From contig CAKVEA010000002.1 of NCBI GenBank assembly GCA_934728355.1, forward strand, positions 62,001 to 126,000: a stretch of DNA of 64,000 nt, given 5' to 3'. A program made the translations under genes and the position numbers. Positions 36,235 to 46,208 of this stretch are shown here, piece by piece. Source of the stretch: an uncultured Eubacteriales bacterium (GTDB taxonomy: Bacteria; Bacillota; Clostridia; Oscillospirales; Acutalibacteraceae). Each line of letters begins with the position of its first letter. Position 1 is the first letter of the stretch. The notes under the pieces are model-generated. The model had not been told where the DNA came from and did no database searches. It saw nothing but the letters and a program-made list of their open reading frames with translations.

Positions 36235-37143
36235 TTAAACATCAAAAGAATCTTCTGAATCTTCATCCGTATTTTCTTCTTCATCCGATGAGTCACTTTC
36301 GTTTTCTTCACTTTCATCATAAGAAGAGTCATCATCTTCTTCTAAATCTTCATCACCGGTATCTTCCACATCATCATTTTCATCTTCGCTTCCCTCTTCA
36401 TAGTCTTCATCTTCATTTTCATCTTCGCCCTCATCAGAATCATAACTTTCATAGTCCATATCTTCATCGTCTTCATTTTCATCTTCATCTTCATCCGGTC
36501 TTTGAGTATACTCATCATCTATATCTTCATCTTTGATATGAGTTTCAAAAGTCAGCACTTTCTCTGGAGCATATTGCTGACTTCCAAGGTAAACAGTTTC
36601 GACTCTTTTCTTAGCTTTATGAATATTACCGGAATCTATAGCAACCGGCCCAACAACATAAAAAACCGATAATTTATACGGCTCTCCAAACATAGTCCAA
36701 ATTTTAACTTTCTCTTCCATATTAATTGGTAGCATACTTATCGGTACGTTTTCTATAGGCATACCGGCATTATTTGGCATATACCTTGCCGGAATGGTAG
36801 GGTTATCTTTAAAAACCTGAATTATCTTCCCTATTATCTTTGCTTCATCTAAAGCTTTTGTTTCTATTTCAGCCTTACTGCTAACAGAAATAACATAATA
36901 AAGCTCAACCATAGCCGGTGGATCTTGAACACTGCCATCAGGGAGTGTTTTATTTTCTGCGGCTCTTCCGCTAGTATCTTCTTTTATGTCGTAAGGATGT
37001 AGTCCAACTATATATCCACCTCTTTCTTTAGGGTCACAAATTCCTATGCTTTCTGCTTTATCAACAGGTTCCGGAACTAATTTATCTCTTAAAAGAGCAA
37101 CTATTCCTTTTCCTATGTCAGAAATAATTGTGTATTTAGCCAT
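36235..37143 (-). CDS. DUF4255 (Afp16/Pvc16 cap-like) protein with a long acidic tail
   Basis: 302 residues. Residues 1 to about 200 match DUF4255, the tail-terminator/cap family of eCIS (MAKYTIISDIGKGIVALLRD; VELYYVISVSS; YKLSVFYVVGPVAID). The last about 95 residues are almost only Asp, Glu and Ser in tandem acidic blocks (e.g. DEDENEDDEDMDYESYDSDE), ending DSEDSFDV. Such a tail is not part of the usual domain and may be disordered or bind cations. AAGGAG precedes the ATG. Confidence 0.85.
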   Translation of the reverse strand: MAKYTIISDIGKGIVALLRDKLVPEPVDKAESIGICDPKERGGYIVGLHPYDIKEDTSGRAAENKTLPDGSVQDPPAMVELYYVISVSSKAEIETKALDEAKIIGKIIQVFKDNPTIPARYMPNNAGMPIENVPISMLPINMEEKVKIWTMFGEPYKLSVFYVVGPVAIDSGNIHKAKKRVETVYLGSQQYAPEKVLTFETHIKDEDIDDEYTQRPDEDEDENEDDEDMDYESYDSDEGEDENEDEDYEEGSEDENDDVEDTGDEDLEEDDDSSYDESEENESDSSDEEENTDEDSEDSFDV

Positions 37144-37164
37144 TTAATAACACACTCCTTAATA

Positions 37165-38364
37165 TCAATCTTTGTTAAGTTGGTTAGGAACACCTGAATT
37201 TTCAAGTTGAACTAAATTTTTATAAAGAATCACAAAATTGTATTCAGGTATAGATATATAAGAAATATCATAAGCGGTAGCAAAAAATTCAATTGGCATA
37301 TAGTAAGAACTTTCATATGAAAGAATAGGAACAGGCAAATTATAAGGTTTATCATTAAGATATGCTACATTTTCTCCTGCCACTATTTCTAAAATTTTAT
37401 TTGGAGAGGTTATAACCATTGTTGCATTGTTATACATATACTCAATGGAAGCATCAATATACTGATATAAATCATCAATAGAAAGCAAAATATGATTGTC
37501 GTACATAATCGGAGAATGTTTTATATTGAAATACCCATTTAAAAATACGACTTGTTCAGGTGCAATACCTGCGGCTTTTTTACCGGTACCCGAAAAATTT
37601 TCGGATTCCTTTAAGAGATTGTCATAACTTTCTGCTGGGTACTGTTGTTTTTGATAAGACTGGAGTATTGTGACCGCAACTTGAAGAGTATTCTTTGCAA
37701 GCTCAAGTCTTTCGCCTTCAACTAAATTTTCATTTATTATTTTATTTAAAATAATAACATCTAAAAGGCTTCTCTGTTGAATATTAAGGCTACTAATATC
37801 TTTAGTATCAACAAGACTTTCAATTTCGGCCAAAGTTTCTTGAAGTTTTTTAGAATCATCACTGCTCAGAGATTTCAAAACCAAAAGTGCTTCATCCGAA
37901 ACTGCACCATCTAAATCTGAAGCTATAGTGTCAACCGAAAGTATTTTTTTGACTTCGGAATCAACTGCCGCTATTCCGGAATTTTTCTTTTTCATTGCTT
38001 CTATAAGACTATTAACACTGTCAAGTTGTTTTTGAAGCTCATATGAAGTTTTCATACTTGATGCATATTCTTGAAGAGCTGAATTCCCTGAAAGTTGAGC
38101 TCTTTTTGTTATTTCATCGAGTTTTTCAAGTATATTGTCAATGCTTCCGGAAATTTTTATGTCTTCTATTATTTTATCTATTTCTTCACTTGTAAGAGAT
38201 GACTCGGAATATGAATTGTTTAAATTTTCATTTTTAGAATTGTCGGAACTTGTTTCAAGAGCTTTTGAAAAACCACATACCATTGCGAGAGCGAAAAAAC
38301 TTGTAATAACACTCATAGTCATATCTCTTCGAACATATCTTAAAATTCTTGGCATTGATCTCAT
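37165..38364 (-). CDS. Secreted/anchored stalk-domain protein with helical middle
   Basis: 399 residues. An N-terminal hydrophobic segment (about 17-32, MSVITSFFALAMVCGF) looks like a signal peptide or anchor. Residues about 45-250 are alpha-helical and charged, probably coiled coil. Residues about 270-390 resemble the copper-amine-oxidase-N/stalk domain (GYFNIKHSPIMYDNHILLSIDDL; YYMPIEFFATAYDISY). GAGGAG precedes the ATG. It is the first gene of the eCIS-like set, and an envelope-anchor role is inferred only from position. Confidence 0.7.
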   Translation of the reverse strand: MRSMPRILRYVRRDMTMSVITSFFALAMVCGFSKALETSSDNSKNENLNNSYSESSLTSEEIDKIIEDIKISGSIDNILEKLDEITKRAQLSGNSALQEYASSMKTSYELQKQLDSVNSLIEAMKKKNSGIAAVDSEVKKILSVDTIASDLDGAVSDEALLVLKSLSSDDSKKLQETLAEIESLVDTKDISSLNIQQRSLLDVIILNKIINENLVEGERLELAKNTLQVAVTILQSYQKQQYPAESYDNLLKESENFSGTGKKAAGIAPEQVVFLNGYFNIKHSPIMYDNHILLSIDDLYQYIDASIEYMYNNATMVITSPNKILEIVAGENVAYLNDKPYNLPVPILSYESSYYMPIEFFATAYDISYISIPEYNFVILYKNLVQLENSGVPNQLNKD

Positions 38365-38696
38365 AAATACACGCTCCTCATATTTATTAAACTATTGATA
38401 TACATTTTATCACAATTATTTTAGAATTTTGTATGTTTTTTATCAATATTTAAAAATTTATAATAACTTAAAATAAACTCCACTTTTTTAAAATTTGTAC
38501 CAAATGAACTTTTTAAATATTTTAAATATCTTCAATTTAAAAAATTAAACATAATTTTGAAGAAAGTTTCATTTTAGGAGATATTTTTTATATACTTAAA
38601 TAAATGTATTAAAATTTAAACTTCGATTTTTGTAATAATATATCTTTTGGTTTTTGATATAATTAAAAAGTCTAATAAAAAAACGGAGGATATTAA
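38365..38696. other. Divergent intergenic region between the stalk gene and pnp
   Basis: 332 AT-rich bases with no plausible gene. A TATAAT at 38658-38663 is a probable -10 for pnp. A weak TTGTGA...TTTAAT pair may serve the stalk gene on the minus strand. No riboswitch or strong hairpin is seen. Confidence 0.4.
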
Positions 38697-40778
38697 ATGT
38701 TACAAAAAGAAAAGATTTACAAAACTAAAATAGCAGGGAGACCTTTTGAAGTTCGTACCGGAAAATTTGCACAGCTTGCAAATGGATCATGTATGGTAAA
38801 ATACGGGGACACAACTATCCACGTTGCCGTAACAGCTTCAAAAACACCACGTGAAGGAATAGATTTCTTCCCTCTGTCTGTTGATTTTGAAGAAAGACTT
38901 TACGCAGTGGGCAAAATTCCCGGATCATTTTCAAAAAGAGAAGGGCGTCCTACAGACAAAGCAATTCTAGCCTCAAGAGTTATTGACAGACCTATACGAC
39001 CACTTTTTCCTAAAGATATGAGAAATGATGTTTGTGTTACCTGCACTGTTATGTCAGTAGACAAAGACTGCTCACCCGAAATTACCGCTATGATTGGAAC
39101 TTCTATTGCAATCTCAATTTCGGATATACCTTGGGCAGGTCCCATATCGGGATGTTTTGTTGGTCTTGTGGATGAAAATATAATAATAAATCCAACAGAT
39201 GAGCAAAAAAAGAACTCTCGTCTTTCTTTAACAGTAGCTTCCACCGAAAAAGTCGTTGCAATGATTGAAGCAGGTGCAGATGAAGTTAGTGATGAAAAAA
39301 TGTATGAAGCTATTTTAGAGGCCCATAAAATAAATCAAGAAATTATTAAATTTATAAACAAAATAAAATCTGAAATAGGTAAAGAAAAATTTTCTTACAA
39401 AAGTTTTGAGCCTTCTATTCAAATGCTGGAAGATATTAAAAAATGTTCACTTGAAGATTTAAAAAAAGCATTATATACAAATGATAAAATTGTTCGAGAA
39501 AAGAATCTTGAACCTATCTATAAAAAAGTACATCAAATTTTTGATGAAATTTATCCTGAGAACAAAAGTATGATTGACGATTGCCTTTATAAAATTCAAA
39601 AAGAAATAGTAAGAGATTGGATTTTTAATGAACATAAGCGTGTTGATGGAAGGTCTTTAGATGAAATACGTCCTTTAAGTGCAGAAGTAGGGATTTTACC
39701 TAGAGTACACGGATCAGGACTTTTTAACAGAGGACAAACTCAAGTCTTAACTGTATTGACCCTGGGACCTATAAGTGATCAACAAATATTGGACGGAATA
39801 GACACCGAGGAATACAAAAGATATATGCACCACTACAATTTTCCTTCATATTCAGTTGGAGAAGCACGTCCCAGCCGTGGACCGGGCAGAAGAGAAATCG
39901 GACATGGAGCACTAGCTGAAAAAGCCCTTTTACCTGTTATTCCTTCAGCTGAAGAATTTCCATACGCGTTAAGGCTTGTCTCTGAAGTACTTTCTTCAAA
40001 CGGATCAACATCTCAAGCTTCAGTTTGCGGATCTACACTTGCACTCATGGACGGCGGAGTTCCTATAAAAGCTCCTGTTGCCGGAATTTCTTGCGGTCTT
40101 GTTACCAAAGGAAACGAATTCGTTACTATGGTTGATATTCAAGGTCTGGAAGACTTTTTCGGAGACATGGATTTTAAAGTGGCAGGAACTCATAAAGGAA
40201 TCACAGCAATTCAAATGGACCTTAAAATTCATGGATTAACTAAAGAAATCATTAAGGAAGCACTTTCAAAAACACACACAGCAAGAATTCATATTTTAGA
40301 CGAAATAATTTTGAAAGCTATTTCTGCTCCAAGAAAAGAAGTTTCAGCTTATGCACCGAAAATTATTTCAACAAAAGTTGATATAGACAAAATAAGAGAA
40401 GTCATCGGATCCGGTGGAAAAGTTGTACAAAAAATTTGCTCTGATTTTGATGTTAAAGTTGATATAGAAGAAGATGGATCAATTTATATTTTCGGAAACG
40501 AAGTGGAAAATTGCAATAAAGCATTAAACAGAATAAGAAACATAGTCACCGATCCTGAAGTAGGAGCAGTTTATACAGGTAAAGTAGTAAAAATAATGAA
40601 CTTTGGAGCATTTATAGAATTTGCACCCGGAAAAGAAGGAATGTGCCATATTTCGCAGATTTCAAACAAAAGACTTGAAAAAGTAGAAGATGCTTTATCA
40701 GTTGGACAAGAAGTCAAAGTGCGTATAACTGAAATTGACCCTAAAGGAAGAATAAATCTCTCTATTAAAAATGCTTAA
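38697..40778 (+). CDS. pnp: Polyribonucleotide nucleotidyltransferase
   Basis: PNPase degrades RNA 3' to 5' phosphorolytically. Two RNase PH domains flank an alpha-helical linker; the second begins near KRVDGRSLDEIRPLS. A KH domain (VIGSGGKVVQKICSDF) and an S1 domain (VGAVYTGKVVKIMNFGAFIE) follow. Length (693) is normal. CGGAGG precedes the ATG. Confidence 0.97.
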   Translation: MLQKEKIYKTKIAGRPFEVRTGKFAQLANGSCMVKYGDTTIHVAVTASKTPREGIDFFPLSVDFEERLYAVGKIPGSFSKREGRPTDKAILASRVIDRPIRPLFPKDMRNDVCVTCTVMSVDKDCSPEITAMIGTSIAISISDIPWAGPISGCFVGLVDENIIINPTDEQKKNSRLSLTVASTEKVVAMIEAGADEVSDEKMYEAILEAHKINQEIIKFINKIKSEIGKEKFSYKSFEPSIQMLEDIKKCSLEDLKKALYTNDKIVREKNLEPIYKKVHQIFDEIYPENKSMIDDCLYKIQKEIVRDWIFNEHKRVDGRSLDEIRPLSAEVGILPRVHGSGLFNRGQTQVLTVLTLGPISDQQILDGIDTEEYKRYMHHYNFPSYSVGEARPSRGPGRREIGHGALAEKALLPVIPSAEEFPYALRLVSEVLSSNGSTSQASVCGSTLALMDGGVPIKAPVAGISCGLVTKGNEFVTMVDIQGLEDFFGDMDFKVAGTHKGITAIQMDLKIHGLTKEIIKEALSKTHTARIHILDEIILKAISAPRKEVSAYAPKIISTKVDIDKIREVIGSGGKVVQKICSDFDVKVDIEEDGSIYIFGNEVENCNKALNRIRNIVTDPEVGAVYTGKVVKIMNFGAFIEFAPGKEGMCHISQISNKRLEKVEDALSVGQEVKVRITEIDPKGRINLSIKNA

Positions 40779-40799
40779 ATCTTCTGCAGGAGGTAATGA

Positions 40800-41855
40800 G
40801 TGAAATTTTCAAAAGTAGCTTTTAAATTTACGACCTCGCTTTTAATGGTTATCCTTTTAATAGTTGGAATTTCTTTTTTAAAATTTGAGCTTTTTCCTGG
40901 AAGTCCAAAAATTTCTATAGTTATTCCTATTTACAACACAGAAAAATATTTAGATGATTGCCTCACGAGTGCAGAAAATCAAACATTTCGTAACATAGAG
41001 ATAATTTGCGTAAATGACGGCTCAACTGACAATAGCGGAAAAGTAATAGAAAATCACAAATTAAAAGATAAAAGAATAAAAGTAATAACTCAAGAAAATA
41101 AAGGGCTTTCAATGGCAAGAAATGCCGGGATGGATGTTGCAAGAGGAGAGTATATCTTATTTTTTGATTCAGATGATATAATTTCTCCTTCACTTTGTGA
41201 ATGTGTATATAAAGTATCTATTAATAACAAAGACGCGGAAATAATTCAGTTTAATGAAACAACTTTTCACACAGGAGAAAAAATAAATTTTACAAAAGTT
41301 GATTTTAAAGAAAAACTATCTTCCGAAACAACAAGGAATCAAAATGAAAACCCGTTCGAAAAACTAAATGCAAGCTATAACGTAGTTTGGAACAAAATTT
41401 ACAAAACTTCTTTTTTGAGGGAAAATAATTTAAGATTCGAAAAAGATGTCAGCCCTGGTGAAGATATGCTTTTTAATTATTTTGCTCTAAATCTTTGTAA
41501 AAAAACTGTTTTTAACAAAAATACTCTTTATTGGTACAGAAGAGGAAGACCCGGATCAATTATGAGCACTAAAGATATTAAAAGAAATCAAAAAAGCTGT
41601 ATGATAATCTTTGAAAAAATTCTCGAAAGTCACGATAAATTTAATTTTGACGGAGTAGAAAATTGGTCTGTAAATGAATCTCTCTCTTATATGTACGGAA
41701 CAATTACAAGTATTATAAAAAATCCGGAAGATAAAAAATATTATGCAAAAAGAACATCAAATTTGCTTGTTTCTTATATAAACAAATATAATTACAAACC
41801 TTCTGAAAACCAGCAAAAACAAATTGATAAATTACTTGAAATTGCAATTAATTAA
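40800..41855 (+). CDS. Membrane-anchored GT2 glycosyltransferase 1
   Basis: 351 residues. One N-terminal membrane segment (about 10-27) is followed by a GT-A family 2 domain: ISIVIPIYNTEKYLDDCL, ICVNDGSTDNSG and the metal site FFDSDD. The C-terminal part has GEDMLFNYFALN and a YRRGRPGSIM motif. GTG start with AGGAGG upstream. Acceptor unknown; envelope polysaccharide or glycan assembly is likely. Paralogue of the next gene. Confidence 0.88.
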   Translation: MKFSKVAFKFTTSLLMVILLIVGISFLKFELFPGSPKISIVIPIYNTEKYLDDCLTSAENQTFRNIEIICVNDGSTDNSGKVIENHKLKDKRIKVITQENKGLSMARNAGMDVARGEYILFFDSDDIISPSLCECVYKVSINNKDAEIIQFNETTFHTGEKINFTKVDFKEKLSSETTRNQNENPFEKLNASYNVVWNKIYKTSFLRENNLRFEKDVSPGEDMLFNYFALNLCKKTVFNKNTLYWYRRGRPGSIMSTKDIKRNQKSCMIIFEKILESHDKFNFDGVENWSVNESLSYMYGTITSIIKNPEDKKYYAKRTSNLLVSYINKYNYKPSENQQKQIDKLLEIAIN

Positions 41856-41877
41856 TAATTTAATTGGAGGAATTACT

Positions 41878-42975
41878 ATTAAAAAATTTAAAATAAATTC
41901 AAACAAGTCAATAAGTTGTGTGTTATTTGCATCAATAGCTTTAGTATTAATTGTAAGCATAATATGCTTTTGCAATTTTTATAGAAATAATGAAAAATCA
42001 GAAGATAATCAAAACTACAAAATAAAAGTTTCGGCAATTGTGCCGGTTTACAATACTTCAAAATACCTTGATGAATGTTTAAACAGCATAGAAAATCAAA
42101 CCTTGAAAGAAATTGAAATTATATGCGTAAATGACGGCTCAAAAGATAATTCTTTAGAAATCTTAAAAAATCACCAAGCTAAAGACAGCAGAATAAAAAT
42201 AATAGACCAAAAGAATGCAGGTGTAGCTGCAGCCAGAAATAATGGGTTAAAAATAGCAGAAGGAGAATATATTTCGTTTATTGACTCTGATGATTTAATT
42301 GCACCGTTTGCATACGAAAAACTTTACGGTAGTGCAAAAAAATATAATGTGGATGTTGTAGCATCTGAACTTACTGAGTTTGTAGACGGAGAAAAAATAA
42401 ACTTAGATAATTTAAAACATGATGATTCAAAAGTTCATGTTTGTAGCAGAAAAAGTCAACAGAATCCATTTTATCATATGATAAACAATACTGCATTTAT
42501 GGTTACAAAAATTTATAAAAACTCATTCCTGAAAGACAATAATTTATGGTTTAAAGAAGGAATTACTCATTACGAAGACGGACTTTTCAACTGGTTGGTT
42601 TTCGCAAGAGTTACTAAAATAGTTCAAGATGACAATCCGTTTTACTGCTACAGAATAAATAGACCAGGCTCAGCCGTTACTGAATTTAATGCAAAAAAAG
42701 TTCTGACTGCTTCAACTGCGGTTTCACAAGAAATAGTAAATAATTTCGATTTATTCAATAAATTTAGCGGCGGCTCCGAATGGATGTTAGATAAAATTTT
42801 AGATATAAATTATGAATACATAACTGAGTCTACTAAATCCGAAGAAGACAAAAAATACTATGCAAAAATAGTTGTTGATTTAATTCAAAACCAATTAGTA
42901 AATCAAAAAGGAATTTCTTTAAATAACGGTCAAAAACAAAAACTTGAAGATTTAATCAAAATTGCAGAGAGTTAA
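41878..42975 (+). CDS. Membrane-anchored GT2 glycosyltransferase 2, probable ATT start
   Basis: 365 residues. Membrane segment near residues 12-33, then the GT2 domain VSAIVPVYNTSKYLDECLNS, ICVNDGSKDNSL and FIDSDD; later HYEDGLFNWLV and YRINRPGSAV. Clearly related to the preceding gene. GGAGG (41866-41870) is exactly 7 bases before an in-frame ATT at 41878. The only conventional start (TTG 41824) overlaps the previous gene by 32 bases and has no ribosome site, so I choose ATT. Confidence 0.85.
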   Translation: MKKFKINSNKSISCVLFASIALVLIVSIICFCNFYRNNEKSEDNQNYKIKVSAIVPVYNTSKYLDECLNSIENQTLKEIEIICVNDGSKDNSLEILKNHQAKDSRIKIIDQKNAGVAAARNNGLKIAEGEYISFIDSDDLIAPFAYEKLYGSAKKYNVDVVASELTEFVDGEKINLDNLKHDDSKVHVCSRKSQQNPFYHMINNTAFMVTKIYKNSFLKDNNLWFKEGITHYEDGLFNWLVFARVTKIVQDDNPFYCYRINRPGSAVTEFNAKKVLTASTAVSQEIVNNFDLFNKFSGGSEWMLDKILDINYEYITESTKSEEDKKYYAKIVVDLIQNQLVNQKGISLNNGQKQKLEDLIKIAES

Positions 42976-43003
42976 ATATGTTGAGGAGGAAAAATAAAAA
43001 TAT

Positions 43004-44824
43004 ATGGAACATAAAAAGTCGTTTCCAAAGGAAAGAATAAGGAATTTCAGCATAGTTGCACATATTGACCACGGTAAATCCACCCTTGCTGACAGAATAC
43101 TGGAGCTCACAAATTCAGTTTCTTCAAGAGAAATGGAAAACCAACTTCTTGATAATATGGATCTTGAAAGAGAGCGAGGTATTACAATAAAATCTCATGC
43201 TGTGAGCCTTTATTATAATGCAGATGACGGAAAAGAATATCTTTTCAATTTAATAGATACCCCCGGCCACGTGGATTTTAATTACGAAGTTTCAAGATCC
43301 CTTGCCGCATGCGAAGGAGCAGTTCTTGTTGTTGATGCTTCTCAGGGAATTGAAGCACAAACACTTGCAAACACTTATTTGGCTCTTGACGCAGGACTTG
43401 AAATTTTGCCGGTAGTGAATAAGATTGACCTTCCAAGTGCAGATCCTGAAAAAGCAATAAAAGAAATTGAAGATGTTATAGGAATACCTGCAGAAGATGC
43501 ACCTAGAATTTCAGCAAAAACAGGTCAAAACGTAAAGGATGTACTTGAAAGCATAGTAAAAAATATTCCTGCTCCAAAAGGCGATGAAAACGCACCTCTA
43601 AAAGCTCTTATTTTCGACTCCTATTATGATTCATATAAAGGTGTGGTTGTTTACGTCAGAATTATGGACGGAAAAGTCAAATCGGGAGACAAAATTAAAT
43701 TTATGTCAAGCGGACAAACTTTTATAGTAACTGAGTGTGGGCAATCCAAAGCAACTCTTTTAGAACCATTAAAAGAAGGGCTTTCTGCAGGAGAAGTAGG
43801 ATATATCGCTGCTTCAATTAAAACTGTAAGTATGGCAAGAGTCGGAGATACCATAACCCTTGAAGAAAATCCAGCAAATGCCGCACTTTCCGGATATAGA
43901 GAAGTTAATCCAATGGTTTTCTGTGGAGTGTATCCTGCGGACGGATCAAAATATCCCGATTTAAAAGATGCACTTGAAAAATTAAAATTAAGTGATGCTT
44001 CTCTTTCTTATGAGCCAGAAACTTCTACAGCATTAGGGTTTGGATTCAGGTGCGGATTTCTAGGCCTTCTTCATATGGAAATTATTCAAGAAAGACTCGA
44101 AAGAGAATACAATTTGGATTTAATTACAACTGCTCCAAGTGTAATTTACAAGATAGAAATTTCAACAGGAGAAACTATTTTTGTCGATAATCCTGCTAAT
44201 TACCCTACAAATATATCAAAGTGCTTTGAGCCTGTTACTGATGCTCATATTTATTCTCCTTCTCAATACGTCGGCAGTATAATGGAACTTTGCCAAGAAA
44301 GACGCGGAGTATTTATAAATATGAAATATCTCGATACTCAAAGAGTTGATATTCATTACAAAATACCACTTAATGAAATTGTCTACGACTTTTTCGATGC
44401 TTTGAAATCAAAAACAAAAGGGTATGCTTCATTTGACTATAGCTTAGACGGGTACAAAGAATCTTCTCTTGTTAAACTCGATATAATGCTTGGCGGAAAA
44501 ACAGTTGACGCACTTTCATTTATACTACATAAAGATAAAGCATATCAAAGAGCAAGAAAAATGACTGAAAAATTAAAAGAAAAAATACCTCGCCAACTTT
44601 TTGAAGTGCCGATTCAAGCTTGTATAGGCGGAAAAATAATAGCAAGAGAAACAGTTAAAGCCATGAGAAAAGACGTCCTTTCAAAATGTTACGGCGGAGA
44701 TATAACCAGAAAGAAAAAATTACTCGAAAAACAAAAAGAAGGAAAAAAACGCATGAGGCAAGTCGGAAATGTTGAAATTCCGCAAGAAGCATTCATGTCT
44801 GTCTTGAAACTTGACGAAGATTAA
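43004..44824 (+). CDS. lepA: Elongation factor 4 (LepA)
   Basis: A ribosome-associated GTPase that acts during stress or initiation. G1 AHIDHGKST, switch [20 protein letters not shown] and [10 protein letters not shown] are intact. The C-terminal LepA-specific domain ends [12 protein letters not shown]. Length (606) is normal. GAGGAGG precedes the ATG. lepA-hemW adjacency is typical of Firmicutes. Confidence 0.97.
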   Translation: MEHKKSFPKERIRNFSIVAHIDHGKSTLADRILELTNSVSSREMENQLLDNMDLERERGITIKSHAVSLYYNADDGKEYLFNLIDTPGHVDFNYEVSRSLAACEGAVLVVDASQGIEAQTLANTYLALDAGLEILPVVNKIDLPSADPEKAIKEIEDVIGIPAEDAPRISAKTGQNVKDVLESIVKNIPAPKGDENAPLKALIFDSYYDSYKGVVVYVRIMDGKVKSGDKIKFMSSGQTFIVTECGQSKATLLEPLKEGLSAGEVGYIAASIKTVSMARVGDTITLEENPANAALSGYREVNPMVFCGVYPADGSKYPDLKDALEKLKLSDASLSYEPETSTALGFGFRCGFLGLLHMEIIQERLEREYNLDLITTAPSVIYKIEISTGETIFVDNPANYPTNISKCFEPVTDAHIYSPSQYVGSIMELCQERRGVFINMKYLDTQRVDIHYKIPLNEIVYDFFDALKSKTKGYASFDYSLDGYKESSLVKLDIMLGGKTVDALSFILHKDKAYQRARKMTEKLKEKIPRQLFEVPIQACIGGKIIARETVKAMRKDVLSKCYGGDITRKKKLLEKQKEGKKRMRQVGNVEIPQEAFMSVLKLDED

Positions 44825-44836
44825 AGGAGAAGTAAA

Positions 44837-45916
44837 ATGTTACCGCTCGGAATATATATACACATACCTTTTTGCAAATCTAAATGCCCCTACTGTAGTT
44901 TTTATTCAATCAAAGAAGAAAAACCATTTATAGAAAATTATATTTTAAGTATTTGCAAAGAGATAAAAAAATGGAGTAAAATTTTAAACTACGAGGTAGA
45001 TACAATATATTTCGGAGGCGGTACACCAAGTGTTTTAGATGCAAAAAACATAGTTAAAATAATTAAGGAAATTAAAAAAAATTTCAAAGTAAACTTTCCT
45101 GAAATTACTTTGGAAGTCAATCCTGCAGATTATTCTTCTTTAGACTTCGAAATGCTTAAATTTGAGGGTATAAACCGAATATCCGTAGGTGCTCAATCCT
45201 TAGAAGAGCCTGAACTTAAAATACTTGGAAGGCGCCATAATGTAAAAGATATAATTAATACATATAATGAAGTAAAAAAATCACAAATTGAAAATATTTC
45301 TTTTGATTTTATTTTAGGCTCTCCTATTCAAACAATAAAAAGTGTAGAAAAAATTATAGATTTCTACAAAGATAACAATCCTGCTCATATGTCGGCTTAT
45401 ATTTTAAAAATCGAAGAAGGTACTCCATTTAGTAAAAGTAATTTAAATTTTGCTTCCGATGATTTTTGCAGTGATATTTATATTTATTTATCAGAAAAAA
45501 TGAAAGAATTAGGGTACAATCATTATGAAATATCAAATTTTTCATTACCCGAAAAACATTCAAATCATAATTTAAAATATTGGAACTTAGATAATTATTT
45601 AGGTTTAGGACCTTCAGCCCACTCTCTTATAAAAAACAAAAGATTCTACTACGAAGAAAATTTTGATTTTAATATCAAATTTGAGGGTCTTGGCGGAAGT
45701 GAAGAGGAATACGCTATGCTAAGACTCCGTCTCGCAGAAGGACTTACGGAAAAAGGTTATAAAGAAAAATTCGGGAAGGCCATTCCTGAAAAATATTTTA
45801 AAAAATCAAAGAAATTCCAAGATTTGGGATTAGTAAACATAGATAAAAATAAAATTAATTTGACTGAAAAAGGATTTTTATTATCTAACAAAATAATAAG
45901 CGAGTTAATTTTGTGA
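44837..45916 (+). CDS. hemW: HemW-like radical SAM heme chaperone
   Basis: A radical SAM protein of the HemN family. The cluster motif is CKSKCPYC (CxxxCxxC), followed by IYFGGGTPSVL and the HemN C-terminal domain. Length is 359. HemW is a heme chaperone; the gene is often misnamed coproporphyrinogen oxidase. It follows lepA by 12 bases. Confidence 0.93.
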   Translation: MLPLGIYIHIPFCKSKCPYCSFYSIKEEKPFIENYILSICKEIKKWSKILNYEVDTIYFGGGTPSVLDAKNIVKIIKEIKKNFKVNFPEITLEVNPADYSSLDFEMLKFEGINRISVGAQSLEEPELKILGRRHNVKDIINTYNEVKKSQIENISFDFILGSPIQTIKSVEKIIDFYKDNNPAHMSAYILKIEEGTPFSKSNLNFASDDFCSDIYIYLSEKMKELGYNHYEISNFSLPEKHSNHNLKYWNLDNYLGLGPSAHSLIKNKRFYYEENFDFNIKFEGLGGSEEEYAMLRLRLAEGLTEKGYKEKFGKAIPEKYFKKSKKFQDLGLVNIDKNKINLTEKGFLLSNKIISELIL

Positions 45917-45966
45917 GTTAAAAAGTAAAAAATTTAAATTTTTTAAAAAAATATTTAAAAAATCGC

Positions 45967-45995
45967 TTGACAATTTTCTTGTTATAATATATACT
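45967..45995 (+). promoter_or_regulatory. Promoter of tRNA-Met-tRNA-Glu
   Basis: TTGACA (45967-45972), a 17-base spacer and TATACT (45990-45995), 23 bases before the tRNA. Confidence 0.8.
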
Positions 45996-46018
45996 TAAAT
46001 CACGTTGGTTGTGGAGAT

Positions 46019-46095
46019 GGCGGCATAGCTCAGTTGGCTAGAGCATTCGGTTCATACCCGAAGTGTCGATGGTTCGAGTCCATCTGTCGCTACCA
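46019..46095 (+). tRNA. tRNA-Met (CAT)
   Basis: 77 bases including an encoded CCA. Acceptor stem GGCGGCA/TGTCGCT with two G-U pairs. Anticodon stem TTCGG/CCGAA with loop TTCATAC, so the anticodon is CAT. The mismatched 1-72 pair typical of initiators is absent, so it is elongator Met or lysidine-Ile; I cannot separate these by eye. Confidence 0.92.
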
Positions 46096-46107
46096 TAAGT
46101 TTCAAAT

Positions 46108-46182
46108 GGCCCGGTGGTCAAGCGGTTAAGACACCGCCCTTTCACGGCGGTAACACGAGTTCGATTCTCGTCCGGGTCACCA
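46108..46182 (+). tRNA. tRNA-Glu (TTC)
   Basis: 75 bases with encoded CCA. Acceptor GGCCCGG/CCGGGTC, anticodon stem CCGCC/GGCGG with loop CTTTCAC, anticodon TTC. 12 bases after tRNA-Met, so cotranscribed. Confidence 0.95.
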
Positions 46183-46208
46183 TTTTAGATAATTTATAGG
46201 TGAGTTAT

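Noticed and set aside
36195..36536. Plus-strand His/Leu/Phe-rich frame
   Set aside because: It is the antisense of the acidic tail of the DUF4255 gene; composition is entirely a mirror of that tract.
44837..45916. HemW as a possible radical SAM maturase for the mini-proteins
   Set aside because: It has the HemN-type layout, sits beside lepA as usual, and lacks a SPASM or RRE-like domain.
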